The notes under the pieces are model-generated. The model was not told the DNA's origin. It ran no database searches and saw only the letters and a program-made list of their open reading frames with translations. Shown one piece after another: positions 23,318 to 31,554 of a stretch of 33,883 bases of DNA (its first letter is position 1; each line of letters starts with the position of its first letter). The position numbers and the translations under genes are program-made. Source of the stretch: an uncultured Clostridium sp. (lineage in GTDB: Bacteria; Bacillota; Clostridia; Clostridiales; Clostridiaceae); the NCBI GenBank assembly GCA_934746785.1, contig CAKVFO010000014.1:1-33883 (forward strand), given 5' to 3'.

Positions 23318-24670
23318 ATGGAAATAAGTGAAAAGTTAAAAATACTAAGCGATGCTGCAAAATATGACGTATCATGTTCCTCTTCAGGATCTAATAGAAA
23401 AGGAAAAAAAGGAGAACTAGGAAGTGCAGCCTCTTGTGGTATATGCCATAGTTTTACTCCTGATGGAAGATGTATTTCTCTTTTTAAAGTACTGCTTACT
23501 AACTATTGCATATATGACTGTTCTTATTGTATTAATAGAAAATCTAATGATGTAGAGCGTGCAGCCTTTACACCAGAAGAAGTAGTAAATTTAACTATGA
23601 ACTTTTATAGACGTAATTATATAGAAGGTCTTTTTTTAAGTTCTGCCATTATAAGAAATCCTGACTACACCATGGAAAGACTAGTCTCTGTAGTTGAACA
23701 ATTAAGAAACCTTCATAACTTTAGAGGATATATTCATTTAAAAGCAATTCCTGGTGCTAGTGAAGAATTAATAAAAAGAGCAGGTGCTTTAGCAGATAGA
23801 ATGAGTGTCAATTTAGAACTGCCTTCTTCAGAATCACTAAAACTTTTAGCTCCTGATAAAGATAAAAATAAAATATTAAAACCTATGGGTCTTATAAAGA
23901 ATAATATTATTCAAAATAAAGATGAAAGAAAAAATTTTAAGTCTTCTCCACTTTTTGTACCTGGAGGTCAAAGTACCCAGTTAATAGTTGGTGCAACTAA
24001 AGAAAGTGACATGAAAATTTTGAATCTTAGCGAAAATCTTTATAATAGCTATAAGTTAAAAAGAGTTTATTATTCAGCTTATGTTCCAGTAAATACAGGT
24101 AAAAACCTTCCAGAATTAAAAAATCCTCCAACTCTTAGAGAACATAGATTATATCAAGGAGATTGGCTTATAAGAGTTTATGGTTTTAAAGCTAATGAAC
24201 TTCTAAATGACAAAAACCCTAATTTTGATATTAACTTTGATCCTAAAACTACTTATGCATTAAATAATATTCATCATTTTCCTGTTGAAATAAATAAAGC
24301 TCCTTACGAGACTTTAATTAGAGTTCCAGGCATAGGTATAAGAGGTGCTAGAAAAATAGTCAGCGCTAGGAGAATTAACTTTCTTGATTTTCATGACTTA
24401 AAGAAATTAGGTATAGTTCTTAAAAGGGCTCAATATTTCATAACTTGTAAAGGCAGATATTACGGAAGTGTTGCCTTTGATGAAATAAAAATAAAAAATG
24501 CTTTAACTCCTAAATTTGACTTAAATTATGTAGATGACAATAGTGAACAATTAAACCTATTTGACAGTATAGATAAACAATATGAAAGTAGAACAAATGT
24601 TATTCTTACAAGAAAAAATCCCCTTCTTCTATTAGAAGATAAAACAACAGCACTAACTGGAGAGCTTTAG
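23318..24670 (+). CDS. Putative DNA modification/repair radical SAM protein (TIGR03916)
   Basis: 450 residues. The start MEISEKLKILSDAAKYDVSC and the following SSSGSNRKG are the family signature. The radical SAM Fe-S cysteines are in NYCIYDCSYCINR (C64-x3-C68-x2-C71). The C-terminus has a helix-hairpin-helix DNA-binding motif, LIRVPGIGIRGARKIVSARR. Always or often paired with the gene downstream, this family is presumed to act on DNA, but its reaction is unknown. The ATG at 23318 fits the family start and follows GGTGAT; the longer ORF has no ribosome site. The LexA box upstream supports a role in the SOS response. Confidence 0.9.
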   Translation: MEISEKLKILSDAAKYDVSCSSSGSNRKGKKGELGSAASCGICHSFTPDGRCISLFKVLLTNYCIYDCSYCINRKSNDVERAAFTPEEVVNLTMNFYRRNYIEGLFLSSAIIRNPDYTMERLVSVVEQLRNLHNFRGYIHLKAIPGASEELIKRAGALADRMSVNLELPSSESLKLLAPDKDKNKILKPMGLIKNNIIQNKDERKNFKSSPLFVPGGQSTQLIVGATKESDMKILNLSENLYNSYKLKRVYYSAYVPVNTGKNLPELKNPPTLREHRLYQGDWLIRVYGFKANELLNDKNPNFDINFDPKTTYALNNIHHFPVEINKAPYETLIRVPGIGIRGARKIVSARRINFLDFHDLKKLGIVLKRAQYFITCKGRYYGSVAFDEIKIKNALTPKFDLNYVDDNSEQLNLFDSIDKQYESRTNVILTRKNPLLLLEDKTTALTGEL

Positions 24671-24685
24671 AAAGAGGTGTAAACT

Positions 24686-25432
24686 TTGAAAGAATTTATC
24701 TATGACAATAGTTTTGAAGGACTATTAACAGCTGTTTTCTACTCATATAGTGAAAAATCTCAATGCTGTATAACTAAAGAAAAAAATTTCACTCCTTCTC
24801 TTTTAAATGAAGTTGTAAATTTAAAAACTGAAACTGATAAATTTAAACGTGTTTATAAAAGTATATATGAAAAATTAAATAATCATGTTCTAAGGAATAT
24901 TTATCTTTTATTTCTTTGTGATGATGTGCTTGAAAGCGATACATTAGTTTTAAATTACTTAAAACTTTGTTATAGATATGGAACATCTATCAACTTAGCA
25001 AAAAATAATGATATTATAATTCTTGTAGATAGATATTGTAGAAAAGTAAGCCGTGAAGCACATTTACTCACAGGTTTTGTACGTTTTAAAGAAGTAGCTC
25101 CCTTAACTTTTTATTCTCCTATAGAACCAGATTATAATGTACTTCCTTTACTTATTAATCATTTTACAAAAAGATTTTCTGATCAAAACTTTATTATTCA
25201 CGATTTGAAGAGAGATTCTGCTCTTGTATATAATAAAGATAAAGCTATAATAACAAACTTTACAAAGAATGAAGCTGAAAAATTCATAAATTCTACTTCT
25301 GACAAAGAGTTTGAAAATTTATGGTCAATATTTTATAAAGCTACTGATATAGAAGAAAGAAAGAACCTAAGATTACAAAGACAAATGATGCCAAAAAGAT
25401 ATTGGAAACATATATTTGAAACAAGAAGCTAA
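24686..25432 (+). CDS. TIGR03915 family DNA metabolism protein (DUF4130)
   Basis: 248 residues with the family start FIYDNSFEGLLTAVFYSY and end MMPKRYWKHIFE. Other conserved parts are YRYGTSINL, VSREAHLLTGFVRF and APLTFYSPIEPDYNVLPLL. TIGR03915 proteins occur next to TIGR03916 radical SAM enzymes; they are thought to be the second component of the same DNA-acting system. The TTG start follows AGAGGTG by 6 bases. It lies 15 bp behind its partner, in an operon that ends in the hairpin at 25434-25475. Confidence 0.9.
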   Translation: MKEFIYDNSFEGLLTAVFYSYSEKSQCCITKEKNFTPSLLNEVVNLKTETDKFKRVYKSIYEKLNNHVLRNIYLLFLCDDVLESDTLVLNYLKLCYRYGTSINLAKNNDIIILVDRYCRKVSREAHLLTGFVRFKEVAPLTFYSPIEPDYNVLPLLINHFTKRFSDQNFIIHDLKRDSALVYNKDKAIITNFTKNEAEKFINSTSDKEFENLWSIFYKATDIEERKNLRLQRQMMPKRYWKHIFETRS

Positions 25433-25433
25433 A

Positions 25434-25475
25434 AAAGATATCAGTCCTTAAAGTAGGATTGATATCTTTTTTATA
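25434..25475. terminator. Bidirectional terminator between the SOS pair and rluF
   Basis: AAAAAAGATATCA and TGATATCTTTTTT with TCC/GGA inside form a long perfect stem flanked by A and T tracts, serving genes on both strands. Confidence 0.9.
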
Positions 25476-25485
25476 ACATGATTAA

Positions 25486-26169
25486 TTATTTTTTAGTATT
25501 TAAAAAATCAATTTCACTTTTGCTTAAGTATCGCCATGTTCCTTCTTCAATATCATCAAGTTTAATATTTAAAATTCTTATTCTTTGTAAAAATACCACA
25601 TTATATCCAAAATACTTACACATTCTTCTTATTTGTCTATTTAGCCCTTGAGTCAATATAATTCTAAAACTTCTTTCATCTACCTTATTCACTACACAAG
25701 GTCTAGTAACTGTATTTAAAATCTTAACTCCTTTAGACATATTTATAATAAAATCATCATCAAAATCTTTATCTACTTTAACTAAATATTCTTTTTCATG
25801 CATATTTTCAGATTCTAAAATTGAATTTGCCATATCTCCATCATTAGTTAATATAATTAACCCTTGAGATTCCTTATCAAGCCTTCCAACTGGAAATATA
25901 TAATCTGGATAGTTTATAAAATCTTTAATATTATTTTCTACTTCTGTAGATCTTGTACATGTAATTCCTCTTGGTTTATTAAAAGCTAAATACACCTTTT
26001 TCTTTGGTTTTAACTTTTCATTATCTAGTAGAATATCATCTGTTTCTTCAACCCATTGCCCTTGTATACAAAGTTTTCCATTAACTATAATTCTTCCATC
26101 TTCAATAAACTTTCTTGCTTCTTTTCTTGAACATATTCCATAATTACTTAATAACTTATTTATCCTCAT
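25486..26169 (-). CDS. rluF: 23S rRNA pseudouridine synthase, RluF/RluB type
   Basis: 227 residues. An N-terminal S4 RNA-binding domain (MRINKLLSNYGICSRKEARKF) is followed by the RsuA/RluB/E/F-type catalytic domain with the active-site aspartate Asp98 in FPVGRLDKESQGL, then GLNRQIRRMCKYFGYNVVFLQRIRI, typical of RluF (E. coli RluF modifies U2604 of 23S rRNA). The choice of RluF over RluB is likely but not certain. It overlaps no other gene; the region upstream carries repeat copy B. Confidence 0.87.
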   Translation of the reverse strand: MRINKLLSNYGICSRKEARKFIEDGRIIVNGKLCIQGQWVEETDDILLDNEKLKPKKKVYLAFNKPRGITCTRSTEVENNIKDFINYPDYIFPVGRLDKESQGLIILTNDGDMANSILESENMHEKEYLVKVDKDFDDDFIINMSKGVKILNTVTRPCVVNKVDERSFRIILTQGLNRQIRRMCKYFGYNVVFLQRIRILNIKLDDIEEGTWRYLSKSEIDFLNTKK

Positions 26170-26227
26170 GTAATCTATCCTTAATTTATATTATTGTATA
26201 TAAATTATAACAAAACAAAATTATCGA

Positions 26228-26504
26228 TGCTATGTTTTTTAATGCAGGAAGCCACTTTGTCACAGCCTGTCAAAAGGTTCTAAAAGCAAAGTTGGAGGAT
26301 AGAAGTAATATTTTTATGCTCCAAATCACAACCAGTCGCTTAAAAATATTACTTCTACCTCCTTAAATACTAATGGAAATTTTGCTTTTCGGTTCTTTTG
26401 CGGCACTACATTTTTCTTTTTAACGTATTGGACGACTTACATATCAGAAAGCCAGTTATAATCAGTGCTCGCTCTCAAAAAAAGTTTTTAATTTCCTATA
26501 CGTC
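26228..26504 (+). repeat. Composite terminator-associated repeat, copy B
   Basis: About 277 bp, nearly identical to copy A over the long hairpin (26271-26400) and the 83-bp unit (26422-26504). The left hairpin is degenerate (GCTATGTTTTTTAATGCAGGAAGCCA). Relative to copy A it has A instead of G in ATTACTTC and G instead of A in AAAGTTGG; both changes keep pairing in the plus-strand fold. Its right end abuts the terminator at 26505. Confidence 0.9.
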
Positions 26505-26555
26505 AAAAAAGTAAGCTATATAATTAATGAACTTATATCAATAATTATATAGCTT
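26505..26555 (-). terminator. Terminator of the GH16 gene region
   Basis: AAGCTATATAATTAA and its mirror form a 13-15 bp stem, followed on the minus strand by ACTTTTTTGACG, where GACG is the end of the repeat. It is 245 bp beyond the glucanase stop; a second small hairpin (CCGTTATATAATTATAACGG, 26581-26600) lies between. I see nothing else in 26600-26799. Confidence 0.75.
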
Positions 26556-26799
26556 AACATTGCTAGTTTAATAATTTCTACCGTTATATAATTATAACGG
26601 CAGAAATAATAAAAGAAGTATATGCAAAAACACCTTTTCTAAAGGAAATATAGTAATGCATCTTTATCCCAAATCAATATTTCCAATAAATAAGACATAC
26701 AAATTATCGTATAGTTTTACAAAAAACTTTATATATAATATCAAATCTTTAATTTTTCTTCTCATACATAAACTTTATAAAAGAAAAAGTCACTACAAA

Positions 26800-27999
26800 T
26801 TATTTATATATAACCATTACTTTTCCATCTCTATAGTTACTTAAGTTACTCCAGTTTTGATTTGCTAAACGAGCTTGAATTTTAACTGCTCCATCCTCTG
26901 GTTTCAATATAAAATTATCAGCTATGTTTATATCAACATAATTTCCATTTGTATCATGACCAAATTTTCCTGAAACATTTGAATTAAAACATACATAATA
27001 AGGTACTCTATTTAATTGAACAGACGCATTATCACAGAAAAAGTTCATCTCTTCTTTGTCGCTCTTAACAAAGTAATAACGTATTGTTAACTTAGATAAA
27101 TCAATCTCCTTCTTAGCGTTAATTGTAAATGTCTTATTTACAGAATTACTTACATTTGCGGCTTTATCAACAGTTACTTCAACATCCTTAGCTAATCCAG
27201 TTGAAGGTTTTTCTTCTGATTCCGAAGGATTATCTCCTGGAATTACAATTGGAATAGTTGAACCAGATGCTGCTTTATATGAAAGGTAATCATATTCAGC
27301 TGTTAGAGGTCCATTCCCATCAAATGATTTTAACCAATCATCAACACCAATTCCTGGCCATACATTCATCATAATTTGTCCTGGAACTTGTGGAATATCC
27401 TTTTTGGCGGTATAAACCGGTTTCAAATCTACGTACCAAGTTATATAATCTTTTTCCCAATCAAATCCATAAGTATGGAAAGATTCTGAAGCATCAAATC
27501 CTAAATCATATAAAAATTCATGTCCTCCTTCACCATTTGTATAATAATTAAATTGAACCTTTGTTGTATCTTTTCCTAAAAATTCAATATCAATTTCATC
27601 CCACACAGTATCTTCTGAAGGACCTGTATAAGTAAAGAAAGAACTTACAACTCCATCATTTTTAATGGGTTTCATTCTAGTTTCATACATACCAAATCCA
27701 AAGTGATCCTTAGTTCTATATTCAGCACCTGAATAAGGAATTTCTCCATTATCTTTATCAATAGTTAATCTTACATTACCATTATTAAAGTTAACATTGT
27801 TCTTTCTCCATGTACAGTTGAAACAAGAACCATTACTATATCCATCAGATATGTTCATGATATCCTTTTCATCAGTGTTAAACTCTAGCTTCATTTCTTT
27901 TCTGGAATTCATATCATAAGCACTTGCCGTATTATAGCAAACTCCTGATACTAATATTGTCGCCGCTACTAATCCCATAACTTTTAATACTTTTTTCAT
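26800..27999 (-). CDS. Secreted GH16 endo-beta-glucanase (licheninase type) with CBM3
   Basis: 399 residues: signal peptide to about 27 (ending ATASA-like NTASA), a GH16 catalytic domain to about 245, a short linker with PIVIPGDNPSESEEKPSTG, then a C-terminal family 3 carbohydrate-binding module (ITIRYYFV, NFFCDNASVQL). The catalytic motif WDEIDIEFLG gives Glu135 as nucleophile and Glu139 as acid/base. GSCFNCTW and GFGMYETRMKP are typical of bacterial 1,3-1,4-beta-glucanases. It would cut mixed-linked glucans outside the cell. AGGGATATTT precedes the ATG. The LacI gene ends 46 bp upstream on the same strand, so they are probably co-transcribed. Confidence 0.9.
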   Translation of the reverse strand: MKKVLKVMGLVAATILVSGVCYNTASAYDMNSRKEMKLEFNTDEKDIMNISDGYSNGSCFNCTWRKNNVNFNNGNVRLTIDKDNGEIPYSGAEYRTKDHFGFGMYETRMKPIKNDGVVSSFFTYTGPSEDTVWDEIDIEFLGKDTTKVQFNYYTNGEGGHEFLYDLGFDASESFHTYGFDWEKDYITWYVDLKPVYTAKKDIPQVPGQIMMNVWPGIGVDDWLKSFDGNGPLTAEYDYLSYKAASGSTIPIVIPGDNPSESEEKPSTGLAKDVEVTVDKAANVSNSVNKTFTINAKKEIDLSKLTIRYYFVKSDKEEMNFFCDNASVQLNRVPYYVCFNSNVSGKFGHDTNGNYVDINIADNFILKPEDGAVKIQARLANQNWSNLSNYRDGKVMVIYK

Positions 28000-28045
28000 A
28001 AATATCCCTACTTTTTAAATTATTTTCTAACCTAATGTAATACTC

Positions 28046-29062
28046 CTATTTAATTTCTTTACAAGAATCTCTAATGACAAGGTCTACTGGAACAATTGAG
28101 TTTACATTTTTATCTATTTTCCCATCAATTTCTTCTACTAATATATCTGCTGCTCTCTTGCCTATTTCATCACAATCTTGTCTTATAGTTGTAAGTTTAG
28201 GTGTTGAATAGAGACAAGCTTCAATATCATCAAAACCAATTACTGAAATATCTTCTGGTACACTTAGCTTCATTTTTTTAATAGCTTCTATTGCTCCAAA
28301 TGCAGTCTTATCACTAGATGCAAATACTGCTGTTGGTCTATCATCTAATTTTAACAATTCCATCATAGCACTGTATCCACCATTAAAATCAAAGTTATTT
28401 CCCTTTTGTATATATCCTTCCTTTATCTCTAAATTAAGTTTTTCCATTTCATCTATATATGCACTTTTTCTCAAGTTACTTATATAATTATTCTTTTGCT
28501 TCATCCCGGTTATATGTGCAATCTTTCGATGTCCTAAATCATATAAATATTTAACAGCCATTTTACAACCTTCATAGTTATTTGAAGTTACTGTATTGGC
28601 GTTATCATTATGAAAATCTATGAATACTACTGGAAACTCAATATCAATTAGTTCTAATACCTCTTTTTCATAGGGATTACTGCATATTACTGCAATACCA
28701 TCAACCTTTTTATAACGAAAGTACTCTAAAAAAGTTTTATTCTTTATTCTGCTATTCTTTGAACCAAATAGTAACGAATACCCATATATTTCAGATTGCT
28801 TTTTAAAGGATTCTATAACTGCTGAAAGGAACGGATGTTTTAAACCAATATTAGAATCTTCAAAATATATAATACCAATAGTCCACGTCTTCTTTGTTGC
28901 CAATGATTGTGCTTCTGCATTAGGCCTAAAGTTCATATCACTTAAAACTTTTTTAACTTTCTTTCTTGTCTTATCACTGACATCTGGATAATTATTTATT
29001 ACTTTTGATACTGTGGCCGCAGATACTCCAGCTACCTTTGCCACTTCATATATTGTACTCAT
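28046..29062 (-). CDS. LacI-family transcriptional regulator
   Basis: 338 residues with the N-terminal LacI helix-turn-helix (STIYEVAKVAGVSAATVSKVINN), hinge helix region, and a sugar-binding core with the family marks GIIYFEDSNIG, GCKMAVKYLYDLGHRKIAHI, AVFASSDKTAFGAIEAIK and ISVIGFDDIEACLYSTPKLTTI. AGAGGG lies 7 bases before the ATG. It is co-directional with the GH16 glucanase and beside a sugar PTS/ROK locus, so its effector is probably a beta-glucoside or oligosaccharide. A palindrome that fits a LacI-type operator (AAACCGGTTT) lies 34 bp before its start, suggesting autoregulation. Confidence 0.92.
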   Translation of the reverse strand: MSTIYEVAKVAGVSAATVSKVINNYPDVSDKTRKKVKKVLSDMNFRPNAEAQSLATKKTWTIGIIYFEDSNIGLKHPFLSAVIESFKKQSEIYGYSLLFGSKNSRIKNKTFLEYFRYKKVDGIAVICSNPYEKEVLELIDIEFPVVFIDFHNDNANTVTSNNYEGCKMAVKYLYDLGHRKIAHITGMKQKNNYISNLRKSAYIDEMEKLNLEIKEGYIQKGNNFDFNGGYSAMMELLKLDDRPTAVFASSDKTAFGAIEAIKKMKLSVPEDISVIGFDDIEACLYSTPKLTTIRQDCDEIGKRAADILVEEIDGKIDKNVNSIVPVDLVIRDSCKEIK

Positions 29063-29091
29063 CTAGGACCCTCTCTTTTTCATATTCTTTC

Positions 29092-29108
29092 CTCGAAACC
29101 GGTTTTTA
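29092..29108. promoter_or_regulatory. LacI-type operator upstream of the LacI gene
   Basis: CTCGAAACCGGTTTTTA, centred on the perfect palindrome AAACCGGTTT (29096-29105). It matches a site before the ROK kinase (31404-31420) at 15 of 17 positions. Confidence 0.65.
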
Positions 29109-29197
29109 ATTCTGTTACACATCATGTCTGCAATTACATAATATACCTTTTAACTTATTCTGTAAATGCTTTTTGCCAACTTATATTATTTTTTCTC

Positions 29198-29368
29198 TTA
29201 TTTAAATATAACTTCAACACTCATCATTTGATCTTCTGCATGCTTTAATTTAGCTCTTGCTTCATCAAAATTACCTTTTCTAGCTTCTCTTATGGCTTCT
29301 ATTAATATAGATTTAGCCATTCCTACATTACTTATTATTTTAAATGCTATTAATTCTATTCCTTCCAT
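29198..29368 (-). pseudogene. PTS lactose/cellobiose EIIA, internally deleted
   Basis: 56 codons, starting MEGIELIAFKIISNVGMAKS, the usual N-terminus of the PTS IIA lac/cel family, then ILIEAIREARKGNFDEARAK. It then reads LKHAEDQMMSVEVIFK, where HAEDQMM corresponds to the conserved HAQDHLM near the C-terminal end. About 35 residues between, including the phosphorylated histidine (H.....LI in family members), seem to be deleted. AGAGG lies 9 bases before the ATG. It is probably non-functional in phosphotransfer. Confidence 0.7.
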
Positions 29369-29395
29369 TGCTTGATACCTCTACTCTAAAAATTT

Positions 29396-29816
29396 TTAAT
29401 TACACTCAGCTACAGCCTTTTCATTAGCTTTTCTAGCAGCTATTACGAATGGTGCTAGAGGTCCTGGAGTTGTCCAAGGCACTTGACACGCTATTGGTGG
29501 TATGATTTTAAATATAATAGTTTCATTTATATTGAATAAACCTGGTGCAAGAGAAAGTTTTGCAATTTCTTTTTCTTCCTTAGATTTACCAAATATAAAT
29601 ATTTCTATAATTAAACCTAATGTACATCCAGATCCACCATAAGCTCCGAATGCATCATATAACCCTGAATAAGTTACTGGATAAGGAGCTCCCCATGCAG
29701 TTTGATGTTCATTAAAATATGCTAAGTTAGCATTGTTAGCTTCTGCAAACATTGTATCTCTTACTGCTGCAATAGTGTTTGGTCCATGGATCCCCATTAC
29801 CCATAATAATTGACAT
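29396..29816 (-). pseudogene. PTS lactose/cellobiose EIIC remnant with several deletions
   Basis: Reads QLLWVMGIHGPNTIAAVRD, AWGAPYPVTYSGLYDAFGAYGGSG and LSLAPGLFNINETIIF, all conserved landmarks of the CelB/LacE permease C-terminal half. The first 250 or so residues are missing. After INETIIF it jumps to KIIPPIACQVPWTTPGPLAPFV, and directly to IAARKANEKAVAECN, skipping further membrane helices. These later junctions are in frame. No start codon of its own exists at the junction with the RpiR gene; the longest ORF begins inside that gene in another frame. A full EIIC has about 430-450 residues; about 140 are left. Confidence 0.8.
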
Positions 29817-30438
29817 ATAAAGGAATATTCAAATCTGAGATTCGTGCTATAGTACAATCTTCACTGTTAGTTATGCTTACAATTGTACAGTTTTCCTCTT
29901 TAAATCTATTAATATTTTCTATAGTTGAAGGTGTTTCCCCTGATACAGATAATGCTATTATTAAGCAATTACTTAAACACTTAAACTTCTTTGGAAAAAA
30001 TGGATCATCTATATGTACAGTAAACTTACCCATGGCAGAGAAATATCTTGCTGCATACTTGCACAATATACCTGATGAACCTATTCCTAAAAATATTATT
30101 TCATTTGCTGTTTTTATATAATTGCATAGCTTATCAATTCTTTTATTCATGTCATTATTTTCTATACTCTTAAAAAAGTTGACTATTTCTGAAGTATCAT
30201 CACTTACCTTTTTTATCTCATTTTCTTTTAAATAAATCTTGAATTTAACCTTAAATTCTGAGAAACTTTCACATCCTAATTTTTTACAAAACCTCAACAC
30301 TGTAGTAGTTGAAACATGTGCTTCACAAGCTAGTTCTCTTATCCTCATATACACAACTTTTTTACTGTTCTTCATTACATAATCATATAATGATAATTCT
30401 AGATTATTTAATTTTTGTATGACGTCATAACTAAACAT
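29797..30438 (-). pseudogene. RpiR-family regulator, 3' end lost by deletion into EIIC
   Basis: 213 residues. The N-terminal RpiR helix-turn-helix (MRIRELACEAHVSTTTVLRF CKKLG) and most of the SIS sugar-phosphate domain (FLGIGSSGILCKYAARYFSAMG, LIIALSVSGETPST) are intact. The reading frame ends DLNIPLYVNYYG, where the family continues for another 30-50 residues. At 29813-29818 the DNA passes directly into the EIIC sequence, so a deletion joined the two genes. The regulator may still be stable enough to bind DNA, but the last SIS strands are missing. It starts 20 bp after the ROK gene with AGGTG before the ATG. Confidence 0.82.
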
Positions 30439-30458
30439 ACTTACACCTCATCTAAGAA

Positions 30459-31358
30459 TTATTTGTTATCTTCTAAATTTAATACAGCACCTATAAGATT
30501 TGCATCGTTATTATACTTACATCTATCAATTTTAGTAGTAACCACATCAGCTTCTACATGTTTAACACATTGTTCTTTAAAAACATCTCTAAGTAACTTA
30601 ATAAACCAATCTTCTTCAGAAATTCCTCCACCAATACATATAACTTCTGGATTGTAGAATACTACTATAGTAAGTAATTGTGTAACAATATTATTTATCC
30701 ATTCGGTTACTGCTTCTTTTGCTGTTTCATCTCCTGATAAATACTTATTACATACTTCTGTTCCATATTCAACTTTACTTGATTCATCAACTTTTCCATT
30801 ATATATAGAAATTAATGCAGTAATAGATGCATAATCCCCCATACATTTTCTTTCACCTGTTTTGTAATCTAGAGATGGTAATTTATGAAATTCTCCAGCA
30901 ACACCATCTTTAGCGATAATAACTCCATCTTTATTTCCTACACATCCACCTGTTCCAGTTCCTAAAATTAAGAAAACTGATGAAGAAGTTCCTTTTGCAT
31001 TTCCTAACTTTACTTCACATAAACCTGCAGATTTCGCATCATTAATAGTTCTTGTTATCTTATTAGTTCTTTTTTTAATTTCATTATTAATATTTGTTCC
31101 AAAAATTATATCAACATTAGGTGCAACGTGAGATTTTACTGTTGAATCATCTCCTATTACTCCTGGAGCACTTACACCTATTGAGTCTACTAAATCCATT
31201 TCTTTTATATTAGAACAAACGTAATCATAAAACTTATCCTTGTCATCAAACTTTTCACTTTTTACTTTCCACTTTTCCTTTAACTCATATTTATCATCTA
31301 CTAATGCGTATTTAATGAATGTTCCCCCAATATCTATTGCCAACTTGTAGTTTTTCAT
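30459..31358 (-). CDS. ROK-family sugar kinase
   Basis: 299 residues. N-terminal phosphate loop LAIDIGGTFIKYALVDD, catalytic region NDAKSAGLCEV (the Asp of the ROK N-D-A motif), LGTGTGGC and C-terminal VICIGGGIS. The zinc-binding CxCGxxGCxE motif typical of many ROK proteins is replaced by RKCMGDYAS, as in some glucoside kinases. It would phosphorylate a hexose or beta-glucoside; the neighbouring PTS and glucanase point to beta-glucosides, by inference. AGGAGG lies 10 bases before the ATG at 31358. It is the first gene of the operon with RpiR and the PTS remnants, and its start is preceded by a LacI-type operator. Confidence 0.85.
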   Translation of the reverse strand: MKNYKLAIDIGGTFIKYALVDDKYELKEKWKVKSEKFDDKDKFYDYVCSNIKEMDLVDSIGVSAPGVIGDDSTVKSHVAPNVDIIFGTNINNEIKKRTNKITRTINDAKSAGLCEVKLGNAKGTSSSVFLILGTGTGGCVGNKDGVIIAKDGVAGEFHKLPSLDYKTGERKCMGDYASITALISIYNGKVDESSKVEYGTEVCNKYLSGDETAKEAVTEWINNIVTQLLTIVVFYNPEVICIGGGISEEDWFIKLLRDVFKEQCVKHVEADVVTTKIDRCKYNNDANLIGAVLNLEDNK

Positions 31359-31403
31359 ATAAAACAAACCTCCTATTAATAATTTAAAAAAGATCTAAAT
31401 CTA

Positions 31404-31420
31404 TATAAACTGGTTTCGAT
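31404..31420. promoter_or_regulatory. LacI-type operator upstream of the ROK kinase operon
   Basis: On the minus strand ATCGAAACCAGTTTATA; compare CTCGAAACCGGTTTTTA at 29092-29108. It is 46 bp before the ROK start codon, close to TATATAG, which may be the -10 element. Confidence 0.65.
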
Positions 31421-31546
31421 TTTGTGTTCTTAGATTTATCTCTTTTTTATATTTTTGCATAAATTCATTATATTGTAATACTTTACATTCGCCTAAAATT
31501 ATATTTGCAAAGGAAGGTTACAAGAGAACTACAAAAAAAATATTCA

Positions 31547-31554
31547 AAAATACT
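31547..31554. repeat. Target site duplication, left
   Basis: AAAATACT directly before the insertion sequence, identical to 32643-32650. Eight bases is the expected size for the IS1595 family. Confidence 0.9.

Noticed and set aside
26656..26844. Plus-strand ORF of 62 codons between repeat copy B and the glucanase
   Set aside because: No ribosome site, no recognisable family, and it overlaps the glucanase end; a product of A+T-rich sequence.
27414..27423. AAACCGGTTT inside the GH16 gene as a third LacI operator
   Set aside because: It lies deep in coding sequence and its flanks do not match the other two sites; a chance match is likely.
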